The notes under the pieces are model-generated. The model did no database searches and was not told the DNA's origin. It saw only the letters and a program-made list of their open reading frames with translations. Below, in pieces: positions 1 to 7,145 of a stretch of DNA of 14,954 nucleotides; the stretch's first letter is position 1; the number at the start of each line of letters is the position of its first letter. Origin of the DNA: Helicobacteraceae bacterium (GTDB taxonomy: Bacteria; Campylobacterota; Campylobacteria; Campylobacterales; SZUA-545). Location of the stretch: NCBI GenBank assembly GCA_031273735.1, contig JAISRI010000031.1, positions 1 through 14,954 of the forward strand, in the 5' to 3' direction. The translations under genes and the position numbers were made by a program.

Positions 1-14
1 TTTTTATCGCAAAA

Positions 15-1394
15 TTACGATCGTCCATCGATAATTTTTTTTGCGTCGTCTTGAACCTTATTTATATTGGCTTTTATCCACGCCGCGTCCATCCATTCGA
101 TCGGCGTTACGGCTACGCCCTGCACTCGCGCTTCAAAGTGCGTATGATCGCCAAAAGCAAATCCGGTCGTTCCCGTCGTTCCCACCTGCGCGCCTCTTTT
201 TGCCGCGTCGCCTTGCGCGATATAAAGATGCGTGCAATGTCCGTAAAGCGTAAATAATCCAAGCCCGTGATGAACGATCGGCATATTGCCATAAACGCCG
301 TTTTCCGCCGAATAGACCGCAACTCCTTCGTTCGAAGCAATCACGCTCGCCTCTCTAACGCTCGCTAAATCTATTCCTAAGTGGTAAGATTCGCTTACTT
401 TTTTTGAATCGAGCGAATAAACTCTGCGCTCTCCAAATCCGGCGACTAACTTCGCGTTTGCAAGCGGGCGAAACGCGCCAATCTCAAAATAATCTATAGG
501 AGGTAATTTGCTTGGGCTTGTGTGTTCTTCTATAGTTTTTAGGCTTTTTTCGCGTAAGGTTTCATTAACAAAAATAAAACGATCTAGCGGGGTTAGTTCC
601 GCGTCGTTTGCGCGAGAGTTGTAACGAAAGTTAAGATCGTCTACTTTACCTTCCAAAAAAGTTTTTGTTAATTTGATTGCGGATTCTTTATAGCGAACGT
701 CTTTAAGATATAACGGAATACGCGCTCGATTTTGGTTGCCGGCTAGATCGGTCGCGATCGCGTATGCGGCAAAGTCGCGATCGTTAATATCGCGGGCGAT
801 CAACGCCGCGTAGTAACGCGATTTATAAAACTGCGCCGCGACAAATACTTTTCCGCTCTTTGTAACGACCTTAACCTCGTCTATATTAGGATCGCTCGCT
901 TCAAAGATCGCAAGAGCGCTCCCGCCGGAGGCTATAGAGTAGGAATTAGCCACGATATTGACGATCGGCGCGTCTTTATCTATGATAAACTCTCTGCTCG
1001 TTTCAACGCTGTTGCCGTAAAAGAAATTCCACAAACTTGAATCTAACGCTTCTATAACCAAGACGACGCGATCTTTAGGGGTAGTTTCGCTAGGCGGAAA
1101 GGTAAGACTAAGCGCCAACTCTTTAACGCCTTTAGCCTCGCCTTGCGCAAGAATAATCTCCCTATTATCGGCTATGGCTTTGACCTTATAGCTTAGAAGC
1201 GCTCGGTTGTCGGTCAGATTGATTTCAAGGGGCGTAGTCGGATTCCAATATTGCGAATGTAACAATACCGCTTGCGGCGCTACTCGCTCAAATATCGGCG
1301 AAAAGGCGACAAAGAGCGCTATAGCGGCGATTATCAAAACAAAAAAGATTGTTTTTATTCGTTGCGATCTTCTTGGGTTGTAGTGTCTTCTCAT
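15..1394 (-). CDS. Membrane-anchored M23 (LytM-like) murein endopeptidase
   Basis: Predicted zinc endopeptidase that cuts peptide cross-links of peptidoglycan on the periplasmic side. A basic N-terminus is followed by one hydrophobic helix at about residues 15-31, a signal anchor. About 290 residues of beta-rich, Ig-like sequence come next, then an M23 domain at about 325-440. The metal site is complete: H338 and D342 in HLGID, and H417/H419 in GDHTHFE, with the catalytic H386 in LYGHC. At 459 aa it is in the size range of the shape-determining M23 peptidases of Campylobacterota (Csd3/Pgp3 type), but I cannot assign an orthologue. The ATG at 1394 follows AAAAGGAGTCATAG, a strong ribosome-binding site. 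It is the last visible gene of the minus-strand run, 22 nt after the small membrane-protein gene. Family call is firm; substrate specificity is inferred. Confidence 0.93.
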   Translation of the reverse strand: MRRHYNPRRSQRIKTIFFVLIIAAIALFVAFSPIFERVAPQAVLLHSQYWNPTTPLEINLTDNRALLSYKVKAIADNREIILAQGEAKGVKELALSLTFPPSETTPKDRVVLVIEALDSSLWNFFYGNSVETSREFIIDKDAPIVNIVANSYSIASGGSALAIFEASDPNIDEVKVVTKSGKVFVAAQFYKSRYYAALIARDINDRDFAAYAIATDLAGNQNRARIPLYLKDVRYKESAIKLTKTFLEGKVDDLNFRYNSRANDAELTPLDRFIFVNETLREKSLKTIEEHTSPSKLPPIDYFEIGAFRPLANAKLVAGFGERRVYSLDSKKVSESYHLGIDLASVREASVIASNEGVAVYSAENGVYGNMPIVHHGLGLFTLYGHCTHLYIAQGDAAKRGAQVGTTGTTGFAFGDHTHFEARVQGVAVTPIEWMDAAWIKANINKVQDDAKKIIDGRS

Positions 1395-1416
1395 CTATGA
1401 CTCCTTTTTAATAATT

Positions 1417-1845
1417 CTATTCCCAGCGTTCCAACGCGCAATTAACCTTTTGCACAAGAGGATCGAGAACGCCCATATATGCGCGGTTAAGCATTCTAAC
1501 TTCGCTAGGCATTAAAGAAACGTTAATCTTTTGATTGTAGTTTCCAGCCTCCTCGTCGTTTGCGTAATATGCAACGCAATTTATCTCGACTCTGCCAATA
1601 AACTTATCGGTATAGTTTTGCAAGCGAAACGTGGCGAGCAGTTCGCCGTTTTCGCCGCGAAACCAACGCAAAAAAGCGTTTTCTAAAACGGGAGGAATCT
1701 CTCGCGTTTCAGGCGCTTTGATCGGATTATTTAGACCTCGACTATACGTCCAAAGCAATAAGAAAAAGAACGCAAGCAGAAAAAGCGCCGCTAGCAGAAC
1801 TTTCTTGCGGCGTTTTACGTTTTCGATCGCTTTATTTATACTCAT
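1417..1845 (-). CDS. Single-pass membrane protein with periplasmic beta domain, unknown function
   Basis: A 142-aa protein with a lysine/arginine-rich N-terminus (KRRKK), one strong transmembrane helix at about residues 16-33, then roughly 105 residues predicted outside the membrane. The soluble part reads like a small beta-sandwich (FRLQNYTDKFIGRVEINC) and has two cysteines that could form a disulfide. Its ATG overlaps the TGA of the FRG gene by 4 nt (ATGA), implying coupled translation, and the M23 peptidase gene follows after 22 nt. The size and layout recall small Campylobacterota membrane proteins of the DUF2393 type, but that is from memory and unchecked. A role as accessory or partner of the adjacent wall hydrolase is an inference from position only. 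Confidence 0.8.
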   Translation of the reverse strand: MSINKAIENVKRRKKVLLAALFLLAFFFLLLWTYSRGLNNPIKAPETREIPPVLENAFLRWFRGENGELLATFRLQNYTDKFIGRVEINCVAYYANDEEAGNYNQKINVSLMPSEVRMLNRAYMGVLDPLVQKVNCALERWE

Positions 1846-2684
1846 CTATTATCCAGATCGCGAAAGTGAATACGCGAGTTATAAAAATAAGAATTAACCG
1901 CGTCCATAGCCGCGCCGTATTCGTTTAAGAATAGTTGGCTTCCCGTTATGTTCATCAACTCTAAACGCTCAAAAACGCTTTTGGCGCAACTTTTATGTAT
2001 ATTAACCTTTATTAGCGCCGAATTTTTGTTTTTGCTATCGTCGATCGAAGCGATAAAATCCTCTAAATCGTTAAAGCCTAACGATCGATAATCGAGCGTA
2101 TCGTATAAAAGCGCTCCCATCTGCCCCAACATACGACGGTTTTTCTTGCCCGGAAATGGAATCAATTGCAAAACCCCCGCTTTGAATCCGTCGTAAAATT
2201 GACTTTCGCTCGCCTTTTTGAAGCGTTGATAATCCTCTTCGCTAAAAGCGCGATTTGCGGCTTTCGCCCAACCCTTTGCTAAGTTTCTAGCGTTTAACGC
2301 TAGGACTGTTACAAAGCTATCCATATCTGCGTTTGATTCCATTTGATTAAACGCGAAAAAAAGCGCTATATAAGGCGAATATGTAAAGTCGATCACGGGT
2401 AGCGGAGCGCCGCAATGTCTAGCGTATTCAAGCCAATCTAATTTGCCGCCCGCTTTTTCAAACGGATAGATTCCGATTTTGGCTAACGCTATCTCAAAAC
2501 GTCTAAGCAGATCGTCGACTTTTTTATCCTCTTGCGCGCCCGTTAAACGGCGAAGCGAAGTCGATAATTTGTCGTCGGGACTCGGCTGCCCGCGAAAGAT
2601 AAAATCCTCGTCGATCAACGCTAGATTCTCCAAGAACTCCATCGCCTCTTTAGAGGAGTTAAAAGTTTTTATATTAACGCTCAT
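1842..2684 (-). CDS. FRG-domain protein
   Basis: A 280-aa soluble protein with the hallmarks of the FRG family. FIFRGQ at residues 28-33 gives the family its name. YARHCGAP (87-94) stands where members usually have a QHxGxPT stretch. IDFTYSP followed by ALFFAF (about 98-112) corresponds to the usual LDWTxSPxxALxFA. No signal peptide or membrane helix is visible. FRG domains have no settled biochemical function; they occur in phage, plasmid and genomic-island proteins. The start at 2684 overlaps the end of the coiled-coil gene by 11 nt, and the stop overlaps the start of the membrane-protein gene by 4 nt, so it is fully knitted into the operon. No transposase or target-site duplication flanks it. 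The family call is good; any toxin or defence role would be speculation. Confidence 0.85.
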   Translation of the reverse strand: MSVNIKTFNSSKEAMEFLENLALIDEDFIFRGQPSPDDKLSTSLRRLTGAQEDKKVDDLLRRFEIALAKIGIYPFEKAGGKLDWLEYARHCGAPLPVIDFTYSPYIALFFAFNQMESNADMDSFVTVLALNARNLAKGWAKAANRAFSEEDYQRFKKASESQFYDGFKAGVLQLIPFPGKKNRRMLGQMGALLYDTLDYRSLGFNDLEDFIASIDDSKNKNSALIKVNIHKSCAKSVFERLELMNITGSQLFLNEYGAAMDAVNSYFYNSRIHFRDLDNR

Positions 2685-2871
2685 CGTCTTCTAATAACCT
2701 CGCTAAACGCTCTTGAAGTTTTTTTATTTCGTTAAATACGAAAACGCCGCCTTGATCAAGCGCCGCAAATAATCGATCTTCTTCGTCTGTAATACCGTTT
2801 AGAGCGCTTTCAAGCTCCGTAAGCGCCGATCGCATATTATTTAGCTCCTCTTTCAACGCGTCTTTATTCAT
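2674..2871 (-). CDS. Small coiled-coil protein, unknown function
   Basis: A 65-aa, very acidic, alpha-helical protein. Heptad-like leucine spacing runs through residues 1-27 and again near 47-61, separated by a short GG-containing turn at about 41-42, so a helical hairpin or coiled-coil dimer is plausible. Its ATG has a clear ribosome-binding site (AAAGGAAAGTT before the ATG), which argues that this short frame is real. It starts 9 nt after the nspC stop and its last 11 nt overlap the FRG gene. No family is recognised. It could be a small partner of the FRG protein or an independent helical protein of the polyamine operon. Confidence 0.75.
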   Translation of the reverse strand: MNKDALKEELNNMRSALTELESALNGITDEEDRLFAALDQGGVFVFNEIKKLQERLARLLEDDER

Positions 2872-2880
2872 AACTTTCCT

Positions 2881-3999
2881 TTAAGAAAGGCGGTTTTTGT
2901 AATCTGCGTAACTAAATCGTTTAACGACGCGTTCATTTCCGTTCTGATCGACCGATACAATCGCTGGAAGCGGCGCGCCGTTAAACATATTATTTTTAAC
3001 CATAGTATAGTGTATCATATCTTCAAATATAATCCGATCGCCAATTTTAAGCGGCTGATCGAAGCTATAATCGCCCATTATGTCGCCCGCTAAACAGGTT
3101 AAACCGCCTAACCGATAGGTATATTTTTTTTCGTTTGGCGCTCCTGCGCCGCGAACGTCGGGGCGATAGGGAAATTCTAAACAATCCGGCATATGAGCCG
3201 CCGCCGATACGTCGAGTATCGCGATCGCGATCTCGTTTTTAACTATATCGACGACTTGCGATCGCAAATAGCCCGTTTGCCAGCCTACCGCCTCGCCCGG
3301 TTCTAAATAAACTTGCGTTGCATATCGATCGCTAAAACTTTTGATTAAATCTATCAGCTTTTGAACGTCGTAATCCGATCGAGTAATATGGTGTCCGCCG
3401 CCCATATTGACCCATTTCATAACGCTTAGATATTTGCCAAAACGCTCTTCAAAATATACTAAAGTTCTCTCCAGAGCGTCGCTGTTTTGCTCGCAATGCG
3501 TATGAAAATGCAATCCGTCAATAGCGCCTAAATATCTCTCGTCGAACTCTTCTGGAATAACGCCTAAACGCGAACCGATTACGCACGGATTGTATATCTC
3601 CGGTTTAACTTCGCTAAATTGCGGATTTACGCGAACGCCGATCTCAATCTTTGAATTCGCCAATTTTGCCTTTGGTTCGTAGGCGCGAAGTTGGTTGAAC
3701 GAATTAAAAATTAAATGATCGCTAATGGCGGCTATTTCGTCGATCGTTTCGTCTGTGATCGCGGGGCAAAAAGTATGCACCTCTTTATTCATTTCTTCTC
3801 TCGCGAGTTTCGCTTCGTAAAGTCCGCTTGCCGACGCGCCAGTTAGATATTTGCCGATAAGTTTGAAGCTATCCCACAACGCGTAGCCTTTTAGCGCTAC
3901 TAAGATTTTAGCGCCGCTTTTCTCCTGAATAAACGCTAACAGCTCTAAGTTTTTTCGTAGCTTGCTCTCTTCTAAAACGTATGCGGGAGATAGATTCAT
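2881..3999 (-). CDS. nspC: Carboxynorspermidine/carboxyspermidine decarboxylase
   Basis: PLP-dependent, fold-III (alanine-racemase/ornithine-decarboxylase type) decarboxylase that removes CO2 from carboxyspermidine or carboxynorspermidine to give spermidine or norspermidine, in the cytoplasm. The Schiff-base lysine is K37 in VALKGYALW. Other family signatures are HFHTHCEQ, the glycine-rich phosphate-binding stretch NMGGGHH, EPGEAVGWQTG, and the C-terminal CLAGDIMGDY containing the active-site cysteine. At 372 aa it is normal length. Its ATG overlaps the flavin-reductase stop by 4 nt. The dehydrogenase that makes its substrate is encoded two genes upstream, so the whole last branch of the pathway is in one transcript. 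In Campylobacter jejuni this route makes spermidine, which is the likely product here too. Confidence 0.95.
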   Translation of the reverse strand: MNLSPAYVLEESKLRKNLELLAFIQEKSGAKILVALKGYALWDSFKLIGKYLTGASASGLYEAKLAREEMNKEVHTFCPAITDETIDEIAAISDHLIFNSFNQLRAYEPKAKLANSKIEIGVRVNPQFSEVKPEIYNPCVIGSRLGVIPEEFDERYLGAIDGLHFHTHCEQNSDALERTLVYFEERFGKYLSVMKWVNMGGGHHITRSDYDVQKLIDLIKSFSDRYATQVYLEPGEAVGWQTGYLRSQVVDIVKNEIAIAILDVSAAAHMPDCLEFPYRPDVRGAGAPNEKKYTYRLGGLTCLAGDIMGDYSFDQPLKIGDRIIFEDMIHYTMVKNNMFNGAPLPAIVSVDQNGNERVVKRFSYADYKNRLS

Positions 4000-4535
4000 T
4001 TTTTCTTATAAAACTTAACGATTTCGCCAATATAAAAACGGTGATAATCGTCCGTATATAACGCGCCGATCGACGAATCGAGAAAGTTTTTCGGATTGAA
4101 GTCGTCAAAATAGATCTTTTTGCAAACGATCGTTTCTTTTGCCTCCTCAAAACCGATCGCGCTTTCGTCGAAAATAATCGGCGTAACGCCCGCTTTGGCG
4201 GCTTTGTCTATATCTTTGCCCGATTCGTTTCCAAAAACCTTATGGACTTTAGACTTTTTATCTTTACCAAAAAACGTAAGCGTAAAAAACGCGCTTTTAT
4301 CCGTAAAGATTCTCGTATATCTTTGCGGACGAACGAAGCAAACCGCTACGGGCTTTTCCCAAAGATGACCAATCAATCCCCAAGAGATTGTCATTGCGTT
4401 GTAATCGCTAGCGTTTCCAGCCGTAGCCAACGCCCACTCTTTTGAAACGCGATCGATAAATCCGCCTTCAAAATCGCTTTTAATATCCGCTATGCGCCAA
4501 TCTTGCGACGGCGCGATCGCCTCTGTTTGTTTCAT
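3996..4535 (-). CDS. Flavin-reductase-like FMN-binding split-barrel protein
   Basis: A 179-aa protein of the flavin-reductase-like (flavoredoxin) family, which binds FMN in a split beta-barrel and is typically an NAD(P)H:flavin or ferric oxidoreductase. The stretch NAMTISWGLIGHLWEKP followed by VAVCFVRPQRYT is the typical FMN-contacting region of the family; FFTLTFFGKD follows. No signal peptide is seen, so it should be cytoplasmic. It starts 1 nt after the carboxyspermidine dehydrogenase stop and its own TGA overlaps the nspC start by 4 nt. This puts it between the two enzymes of spermidine synthesis. No known step of that pathway needs a flavin reductase, so a redox or oxidative-stress link is only a guess. 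The exact electron donor and acceptor cannot be read from the sequence. Confidence 0.86.
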   Translation of the reverse strand: MKQTEAIAPSQDWRIADIKSDFEGGFIDRVSKEWALATAGNASDYNAMTISWGLIGHLWEKPVAVCFVRPQRYTRIFTDKSAFFTLTFFGKDKKSKVHKVFGNESGKDIDKAAKAGVTPIIFDESAIGFEEAKETIVCKKIYFDDFNPKNFLDSSIGALYTDDYHRFYIGEIVKFYKKK

Positions 4536-4536
4536 C

Positions 4537-5730
4537 TTATACTCCTAGCTCTTTTATTTGCCATGGCAACCCTTGTTCGTTAAGCTCTTTCATAAACGAA
4601 TCGGGATCAAACTCTTCCATATTCCATACCCCCGCCTTTTTCCATTTTCCCTCTAAGATCAACTTCGCGCCGATCATAGCCGGAACGCCCGTCGTGTAGC
4701 TAACCGCCTGCGCGAAAACTTCGCGGTAACACTCCTCGTGATCGCAAACGTTATAAATATAGATTTTGCGCTTTTCGCCATTTTTTACCCCCTCGAAAAC
4801 GCAACCGATATTTGTTTTTCCTTTCGTTCTTGCGCCAAGCGTCGCGGGATCGGGTAGAAGCGTTTTTAGAAACTCGATCGGAACGATTTTTACGCCTTTA
4901 TGCTCGATCGGTTTAATCCCAAGCATACCAACGTTTTCAAGGCATTTCATATGCGTTAAATAACTCTGCCCAAAAGTCATAAAAAAACGCGCTCGTTTTA
5001 AGCCCTTGATATTTTTAACAAGGCTTTCTAACTCCTCGTGATAGAGCAAATAGCTATCTTTGTTACCTACCTCTGGATAATCCCAAACAAGTTTAATCGA
5101 TAAAGGATCGGTCTCTATCCATTTTCCGTTTTCCCAATATCGCCCTTTCGCGCTAACTTCGCGTAAATTGATTTCGGGGTTGAAGTTTGTCGCAAACGCG
5201 TAACCATGATCGCCCGCGTTGCAATCCAAAATATCTAAATAATGAATTTCGTCAAAGTAGCGTTTTTGCGCGTATGCCGCAAAGACGTTTGTAACGCCAG
5301 GGTCAAAACCGCTACCAAGCAAACCGGTTATTCCCGCGTTTTCAAAAGCCTCTTTTCGCGCCCACTGCTCTTTGTATTCAAACTTCGCCAACTCTGGGCT
5401 TTCGTAATTTGCCGTATCAAGATAATCCGCCTTCGCTTTGATACAAGCGTCCATAATCGACAAATCTTGATATGGAAGCGCGATATTCAGGACGATTTTC
5501 GCGTCGGTTTTTTTGATCAGCGCCGCCAAAGCCGCCTTGTCGTCCGCGTCGATCGCGGCGGTTTTGATAGAAACGCTCCATTTTTGTTTAATCTCGTTTG
5601 CGATCTGATCGCACTTTGATTTCGTTCGACTCGCAAGCGTAATTTCGCCGAACGTCGATTGATTCATAGCGCATTTGTGAGCGACCACGCGCCCCACGCC
5701 GCCCGCGCCGATAATTAGCGTTTTGCTCAT
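4537..5730 (-). CDS. Carboxy(nor)spermidine dehydrogenase (saccharopine dehydrogenase family)
   Basis: NAD(P)H-dependent enzyme that reductively condenses aspartate-beta-semialdehyde with putrescine (or diaminopropane) to carboxyspermidine (or carboxynorspermidine), the substrate of NspC. The Rossmann glycine motif GAGGVG lies at residues 8-13. Family stretches GSGFDPGVTNVFAAYA, DCNAGDHGYAFATNF and VCDHEECY with TGVPAMIGA near the C-terminus support the saccharopine-dehydrogenase-like assignment. Length, 397 aa, is typical. The start has a good ribosome-binding site (AAAGGATCGCAA before the ATG). It is the first gene of the seven-gene minus-strand run and lies directly behind the putative double promoter at 5749-5769. 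The linked nspC makes the polyamine role much more likely than lysine metabolism. Confidence 0.93.
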   Translation of the reverse strand: MSKTLIIGAGGVGRVVAHKCAMNQSTFGEITLASRTKSKCDQIANEIKQKWSVSIKTAAIDADDKAALAALIKKTDAKIVLNIALPYQDLSIMDACIKAKADYLDTANYESPELAKFEYKEQWARKEAFENAGITGLLGSGFDPGVTNVFAAYAQKRYFDEIHYLDILDCNAGDHGYAFATNFNPEINLREVSAKGRYWENGKWIETDPLSIKLVWDYPEVGNKDSYLLYHEELESLVKNIKGLKRARFFMTFGQSYLTHMKCLENVGMLGIKPIEHKGVKIVPIEFLKTLLPDPATLGARTKGKTNIGCVFEGVKNGEKRKIYIYNVCDHEECYREVFAQAVSYTTGVPAMIGAKLILEGKWKKAGVWNMEEFDPDSFMKELNEQGLPWQIKELGV

Positions 5731-5748
5731 TTGCGATCCTTTTTCGCG

Positions 5749-5769
5749 ATTTTAGCCAATTGTAGCCAA
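5749..5769 (-). promoter_or_regulatory. Putative tandem -10 elements for the polyamine/FRG/M23 operon
   Basis: Read on the minus strand, two adjacent 10-bp units, TTGGCTACAA and TTGGCTAAAA (one mismatch), each create a -10-like hexamer: TACAAT at 5759-5764 and TAAAAT at 5749-5754. They lie about 20-35 nt upstream of the dehydrogenase ATG. A clear -35 is not visible, as is common in Campylobacterota. Promoter function is inferred. Confidence 0.5.
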
Positions 5770-5795
5770 GCGGCGATCGCGAATGTCGATATATG

Positions 5796-5801
5796 TATAA
5801 T
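5796..5801 (+). promoter_or_regulatory. Putative -10 box for the 5828-8069 gene group
   Basis: A perfect TATAAT preceded by TG, 26 nt before the ATG at 5828, in the divergent intergenic region. No convincing -35 is seen upstream. It would drive the small membrane-protein gene and probably the TraB-family gene 13 nt behind it. Confidence 0.55.
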
Positions 5802-5827
5802 TTGCGCCTATTTTTAGGAGCGTCAAA

Positions 5828-6157
5828 ATGTTTTTCGCTTGGCAAGGACGCGGCAAGTTTGTCGGGATACCAGCTTTTATGGGATTGTTTGGCGCGGCGG
5901 CGACAGAGCTAATATGCGATTTTATAGAGGCGCAAAACTCTAGCGTATACACGGCGGCTACGTGGAGCGCGGGTCTATTTATAGGCGCGATTATTCTCTA
6001 CAGGCTCGATCGCGGCGCAAAAGCGCCAAACATAACCGATACCGAACCGAAAGAACCGCATAAAGATACGGCGTATTGGATACCGATCAGGCATTGGGCG
6101 GTCTTTTGGCTCGTCTTATCGGCGATCTGCCTACTTTACGCGATCAAAAAGTTATAA
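5828..6157 (+). CDS. Small three-helix membrane protein, unknown function
   Basis: A 109-aa inner-membrane protein with three hydrophobic stretches at about residues 13-32, 43-58 and 88-106. A polar, proline/lysine/glutamate-rich loop lies between the second and third (about 60-84). The start MFFAWQGRGKFVGIPAF, aromatic and glycine-rich, matches a widespread family of uncharacterised small bacterial membrane proteins that begin MFF-x-W-x-G-x-G. Its ATG follows TAGGAGCGTCAAA, a strong ribosome-binding site. It ends 13 nt before the TraB-family gene, so the two are probably co-transcribed. No function can be assigned. Confidence 0.85.
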   Translation: MFFAWQGRGKFVGIPAFMGLFGAAATELICDFIEAQNSSVYTAATWSAGLFIGAIILYRLDRGAKAPNITDTEPKEPHKDTAYWIPIRHWAVFWLVLSAICLLYAIKKL

Positions 6158-6170
6158 ACAAGGATTAGAT

Positions 6171-7145
6171 ATGAAACCTTTTAAGATATTAACGCTTTTC
6201 TTTACGGCGTTTTTGTTATTCGCACCGATCGCGATCGCAAAAACCGCATCGGTTACAAACGAAAGCCTTGCGGCGCGTTATCCGTTCTATTTAGCGCAAA
6301 AAGGCGAAACAAAGATCTATATTCTCGGCACTATGCACTTGGGAAGAATAGGCGATTCGCTAAATCCGAAAATTGACGATGCGCTAAATAGCTCCTCTAA
6401 GCTGATTCTCGAAATTTCGCCCAATGAATTAAATATGGCTGAAGAGGAATTAAAACTGTTTCTATGCGAGAAACCATGCCTAAGAGATCAGATCGGCGAA
6501 GCTCTTTTTGAACAATTAAAAGCTAAATACCGCCTTCTAGCGCTAGGAAGCGGCAATTTTGAACAAACTCCCGCTTGGTTTGTTTCGTCGCTTATAAGCG
6601 TGTATGACTATCTAAAGATGGGTTATTCGCCCAACTTTGGCTCTGAAAAATTATTGCAAAAAATCGCGCCGCAGATCGAAACTGTAGGTTTGGAAAGCGG
6701 CAAAGAGCAACTTAATTCAATGGCTACGCTTTCAAATAAAGCGCAACGCGAAATGTTAGAAGATTATCTTAGTATGGACGACGCGGAGCTAAAAGGTTAT
6801 ATAAAAGAGATGTATGATATTTATTTAGCGGGCGACGCCGATCGTCTATTTAATTGGTATATGCGCGATCGTCCCGCGCAAAAAATCTCAAAAGAGTCGA
6901 TAAGCGAGTTTAATGAAAAACTTATCTTTGAACGCAATAAACGCTTTGTAACTCGGTTAAAAAAACATATGACGGCAAACAAACCGATCTTTGAACGCAA
7001 TAAACGCTTTGTAACTCGGTTAAAAAAACATACGATTGCAAACAAACCGATCTTTATAGCGGTCGGCGCTTTACATCTTGGCGGCGAAAAGGGAGTTCTA
7101 GCTTTGCTTCGTAAAGACGGTTACAAAATTACGGCGATTAAATAG
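6171..7145 (+). CDS. Exported TraB/GumN (TIKI-like) family protein with internal duplication
   Basis: A 324-aa protein with a Sec signal peptide (hydrophobic core about residues 6-19, probable cleavage after AIA at 21-23). The mature part has the family layout: a first GxxH motif, LGTMHLG with H56, near the N-terminus, the conserved acidic LILEISP, and a second motif, AVGALHLGG with H302, near the C-terminus. Relatives include the TIKI metalloprotease superfamily, so periplasmic hydrolase activity is plausible but unproven for bacterial members. The ATG follows AAGGATTAGAT. Residues 252-272 and 273-293 are a tandem duplication with two amino-acid differences, just before the second catalytic motif, lengthening a charged helix. 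Both motifs stay in frame, so the protein may be active. The following gene starts immediately after the stop. Confidence 0.9.
   Translation: MKPFKILTLFFTAFLLFAPIAIAKTASVTNESLAARYPFYLAQKGETKIYILGTMHLGRIGDSLNPKIDDALNSSSKLILEISPNELNMAEEELKLFLCEKPCLRDQIGEALFEQLKAKYRLLALGSGNFEQTPAWFVSSLISVYDYLKMGYSPNFGSEKLLQKIAPQIETVGLESGKEQLNSMATLSNKAQREMLEDYLSMDDAELKGYIKEMYDIYLAGDADRLFNWYMRDRPAQKISKESISEFNEKLIFERNKRFVTRLKKHMTANKPIFERNKRFVTRLKKHTIANKPIFIAVGALHLGGEKGVLALLRKDGYKITAIK
6924..7049 (+). repeat. 63-bp in-frame tandem duplication inside the TraB-family gene
   Basis: Two adjacent 63-bp units, 6924-6986 and 6987-7049, differ at only three bases, all near the 3' end of the unit. A six-base remnant (ATCTTT) of a third unit follows at 7050-7055 and may have primed the duplication by slippage or short-homology recombination. 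Each unit encodes 21 residues, beginning IFERNKRFVTRLKKH. Confidence 0.97.

Noticed and set aside
15..1394. M23 peptidase as a phage lysin
   Set aside because: It has an N-terminal membrane anchor and a large Ig-like region, sits in a housekeeping-type operon, and no holin or phage structural gene is near.
5242..5619. 125-aa plus-strand frame opposite the carboxyspermidine dehydrogenase
   Set aside because: It is antisense to a well-supported conserved enzyme and has no recognisable family, as expected for a shadow frame in this composition.
4537..5730. Lysine-pathway saccharopine dehydrogenase
   Set aside because: Linkage to nspC points to the carboxyspermidine reaction; no lysine-degradation or aminoadipate gene is nearby.
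6171..7145. TraB-family name as a sign of conjugation
   Set aside because: The GxxH motifs are of the TraB/GumN/TIKI hydrolase family, unrelated in practice to conjugative TraB pore proteins; no transfer genes are present.
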